A stretch of 64,000 nucleotides of DNA from positions 137,006,096 to 137,070,095 of the forward strand of contig CM065802.1 in assembly GCA_033398695.1 (NCBI GenBank), written 5' to 3'. The DNA comes from Orobanche coerulescens. Its lineage: Eukaryota > Streptophyta > Magnoliopsida > Lamiales > Orobanchaceae. The position numbers and the translations under genes are program-made. Under the pieces are notes generated by a model that was not told where the DNA came from, did not search any database, and saw only the letters and a list, made by a program, of their open reading frames with translations. Below are positions 34,242 to 45,429 of this stretch, piece after piece; within the stretch, counting starts at the first letter, position 1, and each line of letters opens with the position of its first letter.

Positions 34242-35340
34242 ATGTTGAGAGGAGGTCGTGGACGCGGACGTGGAAACGCGAGACAAGAAGATTCGGTGTC
34301 TATCCCAGAAATAACCGCTAGCCGAACGGATTCCCATTCCGAGGGACAACAGGGATCAACAAATAATAATGAAGATCCTAACGTGCCGGGAGTGCTTCAG
34401 CAGGTGATTGCCCAGATAAACCAGTTTGCTCAAGTTGTGGATCGCATGCAGACAGCGATGGGACAGCAGCATAACGTGGATAATCGAGGAGATAAATGGC
34501 TTACTGAGGTGATCAAATTACATCCTCCGAAATTTGACGGTTCTGCTGAGACGCTTTCTTGGGATCACTGGCAGAAGGAATTAGAAAAGATTTTTGCGGG
34601 GATTAACTGTCCCAACGACAGAAAGGTTCCGGTCGCCCAATATCTTCTGATAGGGGAGGCTTTCGACTGGTGGGAGGCCATTCGACCGGAGGAGCAAAAT
34701 GTTGAATGGACGGAATTCAAATTAATGATGGAAGCGCAGTATTGTCCTCGCCCAGTTAGAGAGGCCCGAGTTCGGGAGTTTTTCTCACCACAAAATTCAG
34801 AAGCATCTGTGACGGACGTGATTAAGACTTTTAATCACCAGCTGACTTATGTGCGCCACTTGGTCAGGACCGAGGCGGAGAGGATTTTCCATTTTGACAT
34901 GCGAATGAAGCCGGAAATTCAGCAATATATGTCCGGATTTTAATGTACCACTTTGCGACAGTATCAGGACAAGGCGTTGGCCTATGATATGAAGGAGGCA
35001 GCAGTAGAGAAATCGACGGAAGCAAAGAAGCAGAGAGTGGCTGGCAAATTCACGGAGAATAAGAGTAGTGGGCCTCGCAGGGGCCAGTCCTCTTTTCATT
35101 CATCCAGGAGGCCTCCGCATCCTTCTCGAGGAGGAAAGAAGTTCCGGCGGCACCAACCGTTTGAGACGCAGGGAAGAAATGTTGTAACTGTGGCAAAGCG
35201 GGGCATATTCGACGTGGCTGTTTCGCGCTGCGTGACTGTTTCGAGTGTGGACAGGAAGGACAAAGCGAAACATTTTGTGGGAATGCGACTAGATCTTTTG
35301 GCACTCGCACTCTGCACGGTTCGAAGGACACTAGTGTAAA
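34242..35340 (+). pseudogene. B1 gag: capsid domain and zinc knuckle
   Basis: I chose the ATG at 34242 (MLRGGRGRGRGN) because it directly follows the CAG acceptor-like site and B2 starts identically; an upstream in-frame ATG at 34209 also exists. The capsid (retrotransposon gag) domain runs about residues 95-230, with KLHPPKFDGSAETLSWDHW, AQYLLIGEAFDWWEAI and a FxxYCP-type segment. A TAA at 34941 interrupts the end of the capsid. After a frame change near 35160 a zinc knuckle CCNCGKAGHIRRGC is encoded at about 35168-35212. Gag would form the particle. Confidence 0.85.
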
Positions 35341-35429
35341 CCAGGAGCCGTGAGAGCGGTTTCCCGCAGCAGAATGTTGGGAAAAGAGAGGCATCCAGCG
35401 CTGGGTCCGTTCCTCCGCGTATTTACGAG

Positions 35430-37262
35430 ATGAAGAAGGATGATCAAAACACAGTTGTTGCATCAGGTACGATTCAGATCCTTTTGCAACCAGTTAGTGT
35501 CTTGTTCGATTCGGGAGCTACGCATTCTTTTATATCTTTGAACTGTGTTAATCGTTTGAAAATCTCGTGCTTGTATAATTGTGAACCTTATGTTGTGGAT
35601 TTACCGAGCGGAGAGAAAATTGTGGGAACCCTAGAAGCTAGGGATTTTCCAGTGTCTATAGGAGGGAGAGATTGGCTATCGAATCTTATTGTAGTTGACA
35701 TCTACGGTGACGATTTAATTCTCGGAGACGATTGGCTCAACCGTTATGGAGCTATTGTGAATTACCAAAAGAGAGTTATTTCTATCATTGCTGATGACGG
35801 ATCTGAACACTTATTCCGAGGATGGAGACCGGGAAGCTCGGGAAAATTGATCAAAGCAATGAAAGCCGTGAAATTACTGAAGCAGAGATGTCATGGACTT
35901 TGGTGCTATGCCATGAGGAAAGAGGAAGGAATAGAGCTCTCATCGATTCCAGTTGTGAATGAATTCTCCGACGTATTTCCTGACGAACTACCTGGGTTAC
36001 CTCCGCAGAGAGAGGTGGAATTCAGTATCGAATTAGAGCCTGGAGCCGCTCCTATTTCCAGAGCACCATACCGCATGGCGCCAACCGAGATGTATGAACT
36101 CAAGAAGCAACTGGAGGAATTGTCACAGCAGGGTTATATTCAACCTAGCGTTTCTCCGTGGGGAGCGCCCGTTCTCTTTGTCCGGAAGAAAGACGGATCC
36201 CTCCGACTGTGTATTGATTACAGGGATCTCAACAAGATGACGATCAAGAATAAGTATCCTATACCTCGGATCGACGACTTGTTTGATCAACTGCAAGGGG
36301 CAAGGGTATTCTCGAAGATTGACTTGCGATCAGGATACCATCAGTTGAGAATTAAGGAATCGGATGTACCAAAGTCTGCTTTTAGGTCCCGGTACGGGCA
36401 TTATGAATTTATAGTGATGCCATTTGGACTTACCAATGCTCCTGCGGTATTCATGCAATTGATGAATCGGGTATTCTTAGAATACTTGGATAAATTTGTG
36501 GTCGTCTTCATTGATGATATCTTGATATATTCGAAGGACGCAAAGGAGCATGCCGAACATTTGCGTGTGGTTTTGAGCACCTTGAGGAAGGAACAGCTGT
36601 ATGCAAAGCTTTCCAAATGCGAGTTCTGGCTTAGGGAAGTAACTTTCCTTGGGCATGTGATATCAGCTGACGGAGTTCAGGTGGACCCGAAGAAAGTCGA
36701 AGCAATCTTGGAATGGGAAGTTCCTAGTAACGTGAAAGAAGTCCGGAGTTTCCTAGGACTTGCTGAATATTATCGCCGCTTTGTAGAGGGATTTTCCAAA
36801 ATTGCTCGTCCGCTCACTCAGCTGTTGCAGAAAACTCAAAAGTTTACGTGGGATGAGAAATGCCAGACTGGTTTTGATGAACTTAAGAAGAGACTGACAA
36901 CAGCACCTATATTAGCGTTACCAGATGGAACTGATGGATTCATGGTATCTGGCCGACGCTTCAAATCGAGTGCAGGATGTGTGTTGATGCAAAAGGATAA
37001 GGTGATTGCCTATGCTTCTCGGCAATTGAAACCGTATGAGGTTAATTACCCGACTCATGATCTGGAGCTAGCAGCTGTTGTCTTTGCCTTGAAAATTTGG
37101 CGACATTATTTGTACGGCACTCGTTGCCAGATCTTTACAGATCATAAGAGCCTCAAGTACATTTTCAGTCAGAAAGAATTAAACATGAGGCAGAGAAGGT
37201 GGCTGGAATTGATCAAGGATTACGACTTGGAGATTCTCTATCATCCGGGAAAGCAAACGTAG
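35430..37262 (+). pseudogene. B1 pol: protease, reverse transcriptase, RNase H (610-codon open frame)
   Basis: The aspartic protease motif [12 protein letters not shown] is near residue 30. The RT domain starts near [16 protein letters not shown] (residue 185), with [32 protein letters not shown] and the active-site [11 protein letters not shown] at 36508-36519. The connection has [17 protein letters not shown] and [12 protein letters not shown]. In RNase H the first catalytic Asp is lost: near 36945-36975 a +1/-1 indel pair turns the DAS reading into RRF, and the later part ([22 protein letters not shown]) returns to frame. The frame ends in a stop at 37260 after YHPGKQT. Otherwise this pol is unusually well preserved. 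Confidence 0.92.
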
Positions 37263-37750
37263 TAGCCTATGCTTTGAGCCGTAAACCTGTTTCTCTTCGA
37301 GTGTTGGAAGCACTTACGTCCTAAACCAGCATTCAGCGGGAACTGATCCGCGAAGGGATTGAAGTATGGGCACTAGGAATCCAAGGGCAACTATATGTGA
37401 TGGAACTGACTTCATCACTAGTCGAGGAGATCAAATCTAAGCAGTTAAACGATTCTCTGATCCTTCGGTTATGTGACGAAGTGAAGAAAGGAAAGGCCCC
37501 AGGATTCGTGATACAAGATGATGGAGTTCTGAGATTTCAGAGTCGACTTTGCATTCCCTACGATGATGTTTTGAGACAGACAATTCTGAAGGAAGCTCAT
37601 AGCGCGCCCTATTCTATTCGGATCAAACAATTGAGGAATAAACCAATACACTTGGTTAAAGTACAATGGTCACGACATGGAGCTGAAGAGGCAACTTGAG
37701 AAACAGAGGACAGTATAAAGGCTAGATATCCAGAGTTGTTTTCATCTTAA
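37263..37750 (+). pseudogene. B1 integrase remnant fused to chromodomain
   Basis: After RNase H, ALSRKPVSL leads to a stop at 37321 and then an open segment from 37397. This carries the pre-integrase part LCDEVKKGKAPGFV and LKEAHSAPYSI. The next residues are [17 protein letters not shown], the chromodomain of related elements. Comparison with X and Y shows that everything from the HHCC zinc-binding His through the DDE core is missing, with the frame intact across the junction (about 37615-37622). The chromodomain would target insertion to chromatin marks. A TGA at 37697 lies inside it. Confidence 0.88.
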
Positions 37751-37770
37751 GTTTCGGGACGAAACTTCTT

Positions 37771-37785
37771 TTTAGGGAGGAAGGA
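37771..37785 (+). other. B1 polypurine tract
   Basis: TTTAGGGAGGAAGGA directly precedes the 3' LTR. Confidence 0.85.
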
Positions 37786-40180
37786 TGTAATACCCGAGAT
37801 TTCTGATATGTATTTGGAACTTGTGATATTGTAATTGTTGCACTTTAATCTGAGTATTATTCTCCGTATCTCATAGTCCGGTGTTGTTGAGCGTATGATT
37901 TCATGAATGTGATTTAAGATTATGATTCTGCGCATGTAGCGCATGCTATCGTCTATGTGTAGCATACGCTAATATGGATCCATAGCGCACGCTACAATGG
38001 AACATTAGCGCACGCTATACGTAGTCAATATGATTGAGACGTGTGGTAGGTGAGATCAGGCCGGGGATCTTGGTCGGATTGTGTCGGGATGAACCTGGAT
38101 GGCTTTCGTGAAAAGCCAAGTCAACACCTTAGCGCACGCTACTGACATGAGAATAGCGCACGCTAAGTGCTGAGTACAGTGAAGTCAGTAAGCCGTTAGC
38201 GCACGCTAAGAGTATGGACTAGCGCGAGCTAATAACCATTTCCTATAAATAGGACAACATCCTTTTTGTATTTTCAGTCGTTTCTCTTCCCACATCCGAA
38301 TCCTTATACTTAGAGTATTACTCTCTACATCCTAAACACTCCATATCAGCATCCTAGCTCATGTTGAAGATTGTATTGAGGATTGGTGTTCAAGCCTTCG
38401 ACGTTGGATTGCTTCGATTTCCTCCTTGTTCTTCACTACTTTGAGGTAGGTGATTCTTCACCAATATTAGTAGTGTTCTAAAGGACGTTGGATCATGTTT
38501 ATCTAGTCAGTTAGATTCGTTAATAGTCGAACATCATGTGTTAGAAGGATATTTTCGATGTTTCGGCACTTATTCATCGTATGATCCATTGAACCTTTTT
38601 AGTATGTGGACTCCTAAACATATTATGTATCTTCAAAACCGATCATGACCAGTATATGAAGATTACCTAGTTCGTATGTTTTACGTAAGGAATCATATGT
38701 TTTGGGACTTGGAATGAACGGAACTTAGAATATTTTCTTGAAGATCAAGATGAATTATGGTGTAGTAATGATGATACGTATCCTTGTGTCTCGTAGTCAT
38801 TTAATCCATAAAGGTCTTTCATAAACCGTATGAGCATGATATGCACGGAGTTGGCATATATTAACACTGAGGATTTCATGAGTTTTCATCACTTTTAGCT
38901 CAAGTTTAACCCAGTAGTGACTGCCATGCACGATTAGCGCACGCTAAGATGTATATATTAACGTGCGCTATCGGGAACGAGTAACGTGCGCTACGTTGGA
39001 TACGTAACGTACGTTATATCATCGGGCAGGGCAGTCGGCTGTTCAGAGAAGGCTATCGGTACACAGCTAGCGCACGCTAAACCTGGTCATTTGCGTACGT
39101 TAACGGGCAGGCTTAGCGCACGTTACGTATAGTACGTAGCGCGCGCTAACTAGTTCAGGCAGAATTCATTTTTTTAGCTTGCGGTCGTAAACCGGATTAT
39201 TAGACGTTCGTACGACTTGAGAGGAATTCTTTATTATTTCTTAGGTCCGAGCCTTGCATAGGGGACGATCGAGGGGCGGTGGCATACGGACACGTGTCAT
39301 TTGTTGGAGTATTTCCATTATTGCCATTTTCGAGGCATGTATCATATGTCGAGTTCGATTTATATTGAAACTTTGATCATGCTTATGGTTTTGTTCATGT
39401 TGTCGAATATGAAATGTATTTCTGAAATTTCTTGTGGTATTCGTTGTTAGTTATTCGTATTGATGAACATATTGAAATGCATATATGTATGCATAATTGA
39501 TTGATTTATGGTATAAATGATCCGAGGGGATCATGAGGATCTATGCTGAGGGCGCTGGATCGAATGTCCACCATGCGTTGGTCCGACGGGATCATCATGG
39601 GGATCTATGCTGAGGGCGCTGGATCGCTGGACGAGTTTTCCACCATGCGTTGGTCCGACGGGATCATCATGGGGTTCTATACCAAGGGCGCTGGATCGCT
39701 GGATTACCCTGTACTGTGTTGATGGAATCGTGAGGATTCGCATCGTTGGATTCCGGTGACGGAAGTCCGTTTTGCATGTTTTATGATGCACTAATGATTT
39801 ATGTATTATGAAACTTGTACTAGCATTGTTTTGCTAACCCCTTCGGGGGTGGACATTGTTTTTGATGTTCAGGTAGCCGAGGAGCGGGGAAGCAACCACA
39901 GTACCGACAGGACGATGAAATGGCTCAGTGATGTGGTTGATGTTTATTGTTTTTGTGATTTGTCTTCTTGGTTCATTTAGTACTCGAGTACGTCTGTTTT
40001 AATAATGTCATTTCGATATGGTTGTATAAGTTAACTCATTTGATCGGTTGAATCAAATCTGTATTGGAACTTCAGTTGTACGGTTGGATTATATTTACAT
40101 TTCTTTTAAATTAGCCTTGTAAATCCTTACTTAAAGGGTTTACGGCGCTGTAATTATTCCGAATATCTCGGGGTGTTACA
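37786..40180 (+). repeat. B1 3' LTR
   Basis: It is the same length as the 5' LTR, with the motif clusters at about 37937-38231 and 38935-39148, the TATA box at 38244 and the triple repeat at 39529-39710. Confidence 0.95.
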
Positions 40181-40185
40181 GAGGT

Positions 40186-40530
40186 GTTATAAAAGTTAAG
40201 AAAAAATTGAGATATAAATTCCTATAGTAATTCCTAGCCGTGTTCTTGGAGAACGGATTGCTATCGAGTTTTTCCGGGCAACTTCCGACGTGTGTGAAGT
40301 AGAAGCTTCGAAGTTTCGGTGCTTGGAACGAAGGGATTTCGTGTTCGGGACGGGGTTCGTGATCGTCATCCATTTTTACGAAGATTTTTCCAAAGGCTTC
40401 AAGGGTATGATCTTTCTCTTCGTATTTATATTTTCGTATATACGTTACCTGATCGATCCTGTTTGGGATTCGTTTTTATTTTCCGCTGTGTATTTCGTTT
40501 TATTTTCCGTATATACGATTATTTGTGCAT
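40186..40530 (+). repeat. Cop3b LTR, second part
   Basis: It continues the LTR after the B1 TSD. It has donor-like AAGG/GTATGA at 40405 and CGTATATACG words also found in Cop3a. The expected CAACA end and PBS are not visible. Confidence 0.5.
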
Positions 40531-42751
40531 TTTGAATGCTTATGGATGATATTTATGATTTAGAATCATATTTGGTATAATCATAGATTTTTAAATTGTT
40601 CATTGTAGCATCACGTTTTTAGAAACGGGCCAAAAAAAGAAGAAACGGGGCTGCCGGCAGTGGTGGCAGCACTGCCTGGGCTGCCTGCCCAGGATGCCGA
40701 GCATGATCGGCCATGCTCGGCCAGCCTGCCGAGCAGTGGCTCGGCCAGGCACCCCTCGGGTTTTTTGGCCCGATTTTGAATCGGTCCGCGGACTGGGCCT
40801 AAAACCGGATTGTCCGAGACTCCGTTTTAAGTTTATATTTCGTTGTAATTATTTCCCAAAATTTAAATTGGATTTTAAATTGACTAAATTAATATTTGAA
40901 TTTTTTTTATGTTAAGGGGAATAAATTAAACGAGAATATTATTTTTGGCCGGATTACTTCGAATGAATTAAAATGACGATTATTAGTATTAATTGGATTA
41001 ATACCATTAAAATTGAATAGATTAATTTTATATTGATTGGATTAATATATTAATTGATTATTTAATTTTAATGCCACTTTATATTAATTGGATTAATATA
41101 GTAGAAATTGAATAGATTAATTTTATAGATTAATTGGATTGATTTATAATAAAATTAATTGTTTAATTTCGTTGCCGTTACATGTTGTATGGAATCCTTA
41201 TGTGATGGTGATATAGCCCGTGGACTTAGTTTTTGATTTGTTCGATTCGATTGGGTTGTAAAGGCCGTTTTGAGCCTATTTATATTTACTAGAAAAATTT
41301 GTATAGGATGCAATTTTTCAATGATGTAATTATTATTTTGGGTATGACGAAGACCGGAGACAACCGACCGAGAAGACGAAGAATCGGAGACTGTATTTTT
41401 TTATTATTTATTAGGTCATTCGCTTGGCCCAGTACTTAGGAATTAGGTCCATGAGCTATATGTTGGTAGTAACTAGGTTACTGTTTTCTGTTTTTCATTT
41501 TGAATGATTGACAAACCAACAAGCGCGCGTATAAATGAATTAATGTGCAAAGTGTAACATTAATCGCAAAATTCTCCCGACAACAAACAGACTAAGTTTG
41601 AAAAAGGTTACGAGGTTTCCTACCCTCCATCAAACTCGTAGAAAATTGATACCCGAGCTGGTGTGCTATGCTTCCGAGTTATCGGGGTAGTACATTTGGT
41701 AGAGGTTGAAAAATTCTTGAGTGCATTAGATGCCTTCGGTTGGTGATAAATTTCGCCCCTAGAAACCTGATAGGTTGCCGGGTGAGATTCAATAGTCAAA
41801 CTGATTGACGTTGATGGTCAACAACTTAGATAGTCTGGATTGCTAAGAAACCTGCTAGGTTGAGGGCATGAAGACTAGGGGTAAAAGAAGATCAAATCAT
41901 TCGTTAAACGGGTTGGTGTTAGACACCACTTTACAGAAATTAATTGAGAAGAAACCTGATAGGTTGCGTCTGTTAAAAGTTGTAAAGAACTTGATCACCA
42001 CTAAGAAGTTGATCTAACCATGACTTCCGGATTATAACATGGGAGTGTATAATTCCAATAAAATTAGTGGGAGCCTAGACAAGAATTATATAAGCCCTTA
42101 AATTCTATACTAGGTCATAATAAAACAAGTCACTAATTTAATCTTGTCTAAAGCTTTGCAGAAAACGAAATTGAATCTGTAAAACCCTAAAATTCATAAA
42201 TCTAAAAATACATATAATTTTGAATTTTTACTTTGTGATATTCTAAAGTAAACCTTAAACCTTATATTATACATTATAATTAAAACTAAACTAACGTTAA
42301 CCTAAGTCTAAAATAAATAATACAAATTGTACAAAAAAAAAAAATCCTACACCTAGCCTATCACACGTTTAATGTGAATAAAAACTTTCCTAATATGACA
42401 CCCCTTTCACACGTTTGCATGAGTATGCAACTCCCGAATTTTTCTTTAATCCTCCCTACAAACTCGGCCACTTTTAAAGTCTTGTAACTGAAAATTTAAT
42501 CCACATTGAAACACATTTATTTACTTACCTTGTATAACACACGCTCCTCTCCTAGAATTTCGGATGAAACACGTTTCTTGTGGACTCATTCTCTCCATCA
42601 CTCGTACACAACCAAATCAAAACACACACAAATATTTCCTTTTTCTCTCTAAAATAATTCCAAGATCGACTATAACTGCTATCATTCAAAGGATTGTTGC
42701 TGTCATCTAAACAAGGGGTGTTCGTGATTGTGGTGATCGTGTGTTTGTTGC
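40531..42751 (+). other. Cop3b leader and unassigned sequence
   Basis: A GC-rich island is at about 40630-40810. AT-rich sequence with ATTAATTGGATTAAT words follows (40960-41130). A segment at 41490-41770 is homologous in inverse orientation to 22885-23160. Three AACCTNNNAGGTT palindromes lie at 41764, 41849 and 41953. From 42000 to 42751 I recognise nothing, apart from a (CA)-rich, pyrimidine-rich stretch near 42600. Confidence 0.5.
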
Positions 42752-44928
42752 TGTAATACCCGGTTGTAATTCAGTCATTTTTATTCAGTAATTATCAATC
42801 AGTAATTATCACTCAGTGATTTTCATTAATTAATAATCACTCATCATTCATACTTAGTCAATTGTGTTCACCGTTCGGCGTAATATTTGTCATACTCATA
42901 CTTTTACTCACGTACTTCTCGAATTCTGTGATTTTTGTACTCGGTGCATCGTTATAGGCTGAACTGCTTGTCGAGCAGGGCCGCACGAGCAGGCCGCACG
43001 AGCATCTGGTCGTGCGCGGCGCTCGTGCGTTGCGGCTGGACTGGGCAGGAGACCCAGCGGCCGAGTCAGTGCCGCACGAGCAGGCCACACGAGCATCTGC
43101 TCGTGCGCGGCGCTCGTGGGTTGCGACTGTACTGGGCAGGAGGACCAGCGTTCGAGTCAGGGCCGCACGAGTAGGCCACACGAGTTACTGCTCGTGCGCG
43201 GTGCTCGTGCGCTAAGAGCAGTAGCCGGCAGAAGCCTCACGCACGACCGGACGCACGGACACTTAGTCGTGCGGGTTGGTCGTGCGTCCCTGTGACCTAT
43301 ATAAGTGGACCGACGGGTTTTTTCTCATTTTCATCATTTCTTCATCCTACTTCCGAGAGAGAGGGTTTGTGGGAGAGAATTTTCACCATCAATCACTTGA
43401 GTACTCGGTTTTCATCATCTTCATTCGGTTGTGAAGCTTGGATAGTCGATCTAATGCGATTTCATCGGATCAAAGTGTTTGGATCTTCAAAGGTAATATT
43501 CATCAAACCTCTTGGATTTCGATTTTGTGTTGAGATATGATGTTTTGGACGTTATAATCATGTTGTATGAAGAGATTTACATATGATTATGAGTATGTAT
43601 GAATATTCACATATTATTGAAAGGTTATTCAAGAACACTTTGAATATGGAGTTGGTTTTGGGGGTTTTCGATTAGTTGTTGTTGAAATCACGAATTTGGA
43701 TATTCATATTGTATTTTTGATTGTATTGAAGATGTTTTGTCGGTTTGAAACACTCCTTGGGGATTTGATATTGGTATAATTGAGGATTGATTGTAAACAA
43801 TCGAAGATTGGTTACAACGTGTTCGATATAATGCCCCAATGAACTTGGTTTAGTCGTATCGACGTTTTGAGTTCGTTATATTCGTGTTTGATTCATATGT
43901 TGAACGGATTGTTGGTAATTGTGTTATTCAAGGTTGTTCGAGCGACCGACATTTCATTTAGGACATTTGTTCGTGGAAGGACATTGTTCACCGGTGTTGA
44001 GTAAGTCAATTCTTACTCGGTTAAAAGGATTTTCATTCATTTCGATGTTGTTCATTCATAATCATAATTCATTCATAATGTATTAACCGTATTGAGACTT
44101 GTAATTGTCAATTAATCACTTCATTCACGAGGAACGACGGTTCCAACCATTTCATTGAGCTACCATTCATTTCACTATCATTTCATCTCGGTGAGTCATT
44201 CTTGACTTTGTCGGATTGTTATTCATTATTATTCTTCATGGTCATTCTTCTTCATATGACCTTCTGGGTTCATATTGCACGGCCGGGTGTGGATGTGTGG
44301 AATTTTTAGTCGGGCATGTGATGGTCATGTGTTGGGTTCACCGACACATTGGACTGTGCACACGGTAATGTACCTCCGTGAGACTAATTAGGTTCAATGG
44401 CAGGTGTGTCCGGACATCCGTCTTGTGCACGTGCACATTCCATTACGGGTGTACTATGATGCCTCCCTTCAGCTTCATTTCATAATTAAGATATATCATG
44501 ATTGTGTTTATTCAACTCTTGAGGATTGTTGTTCTGTGTAACTGACCCCGTTTGGGGATATTGTTTTCAGGTCATGGCAAGGCTAAGGCACAGGAAGAGA
44601 ACGTTTACGGCGAGGAGTCCCAGTGATACTAGTAGGGGGCCCCAGTCCGTTTCAGTTATTCATGTCTTTTCATCTTTATTTCCGCTGCAGATTTCCGTTT
44701 GGATATTCATTTTCATTTAATGTTGTATATTTTATCTTCACATAAAATATACATGTATTCAGTATTCTTCCTGGGTGTATTATACTTAGACTCCTCATTG
44801 GAGTACTTGGTAATATGATGTGGTTCGGTACTACATTTACGTTGTTAATTCATTAATTTTCATTCGCCTTGCGGGTCCCAGTCGGGGGTCCATGGCACTG
44901 TAATATCCGTCTAGTTTGGGGTGTTACA
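42752..44928 (+). repeat. X 5' LTR
   Basis: 2177 bp, starts TGTAATACCCGG and ends GGGTGTTACA. TATATAAG is at 43298-43305. Confidence 0.93.
42980..43212 (+). promoter_or_regulatory. 91-bp GC-rich tandem repeat in X U3
   Basis: Units start at 42980, 43071 and 43162 (2.5 copies). Each carries CACGAGC words opposite GCTCGTG words, so it can fold on itself. It ends about 85 bp before the TATA box. Confidence 0.85.
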
Positions 44929-45428
44929 GAGTTGGTATCGGAGCGTGGTTTTGAATACTACCTTCCGAGTCATGTATCATTTGAAATCATCGTTCATCAG
45001 ACTAGTATCATTGGACTTTCGCGTCACGTGTGACCTGTGCAAGAGCCTAGCCCCTCAGACCAAAGAACAGTAAGTTTTCTGACGCCATGGTATAATTTAT
45101 GGCAATAAGAATCACTCATTCATCATTCATCAGTTAATAATCCTCAAACACCGTTTTCATTTTGATCATGTTGATCATGCTTAACTCATTAATCACTCAG
45201 TTCATTTCATTACTCAGCTGTTGATCTTGAGGATCATATCATTAATCTTGTTAACTTGTTCAAGATAATCATTTCAAGAATATCATCAGATAATCATGTC
45301 ACCTCAGTTAATCATTCATGTAATCACTGTGTTAGAACGCGTATGCTCGTTTTCATCATTTGATGATGTAAATCATAATGCGGTACTCATACGAGATATA
45401 TAATTATCATGCGACCTTCCTACTTCAG
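43493..45428 (+). other. Predicted X leader intron
   Basis: The donor CAAAG/GTAATA is 195 bp after the TATA box. The acceptor CCTTCCTACTTCAG lies 1 nt before the ATG at 45430. The PBS at 44933 would be removed. It is inferred from sequence only. Confidence 0.5.
44933..44944 (+). other. X primer-binding site
   Basis: TGGTATCGGAGC lies 4 nt after the 5' LTR. Confidence 0.88.
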
Positions 45429-45429
45429 T

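Larger units (their letters stand above)
31606..40180 (+). mobile_element. B1: Tekay-like Ty3/gypsy chromovirus lacking integrase
   Basis: Two LTRs of exactly equal length (2395 bp) flank a 3785-bp internal region. A perfect TSD GAGGT is at 31601-31605 and 40181-40185. Roughly 2-3% of LTR positions differ where I compared lines, so this is a young insertion. Internal order: PBS, gag, protease, RT, RNase H, the integrase entry sequence, then directly the chromodomain, PPT. The integrase core is deleted. Confidence 0.95.
30058..42751 (+). mobile_element. Cop3b: copia-like LTR and leader, split by gypsy B1
   Basis: It starts TGTTAGGAATATACCC at 30058. LTR sequence runs to 31605, is interrupted by B1 (TSD GAGGT) and continues at 40186 to about 40530. 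Leader-like sequence related to Cop3a follows, then unrecognised sequence to 42751. No PBS or pol was found, so the element is damaged and the 3' limit is inferred from the start of element X. Confidence 0.5.

Noticed and set aside
39531..39791. Minus-strand open frame with repeated DPHDDPVGPTHGG units (also 62812-63072)
   Set aside because: It is the translation of the triple DNA repeat in the B LTR, antisense to the element; no sign of a real gene.
42858..43215. Overlapping open frames on both strands in the GC-rich LTR repeat (also 50042-50650, 57205-57486, 59263-59625)
   Set aside because: They lie in U3, arise from a 91-bp repeat with few stop codons and show no protein family features.
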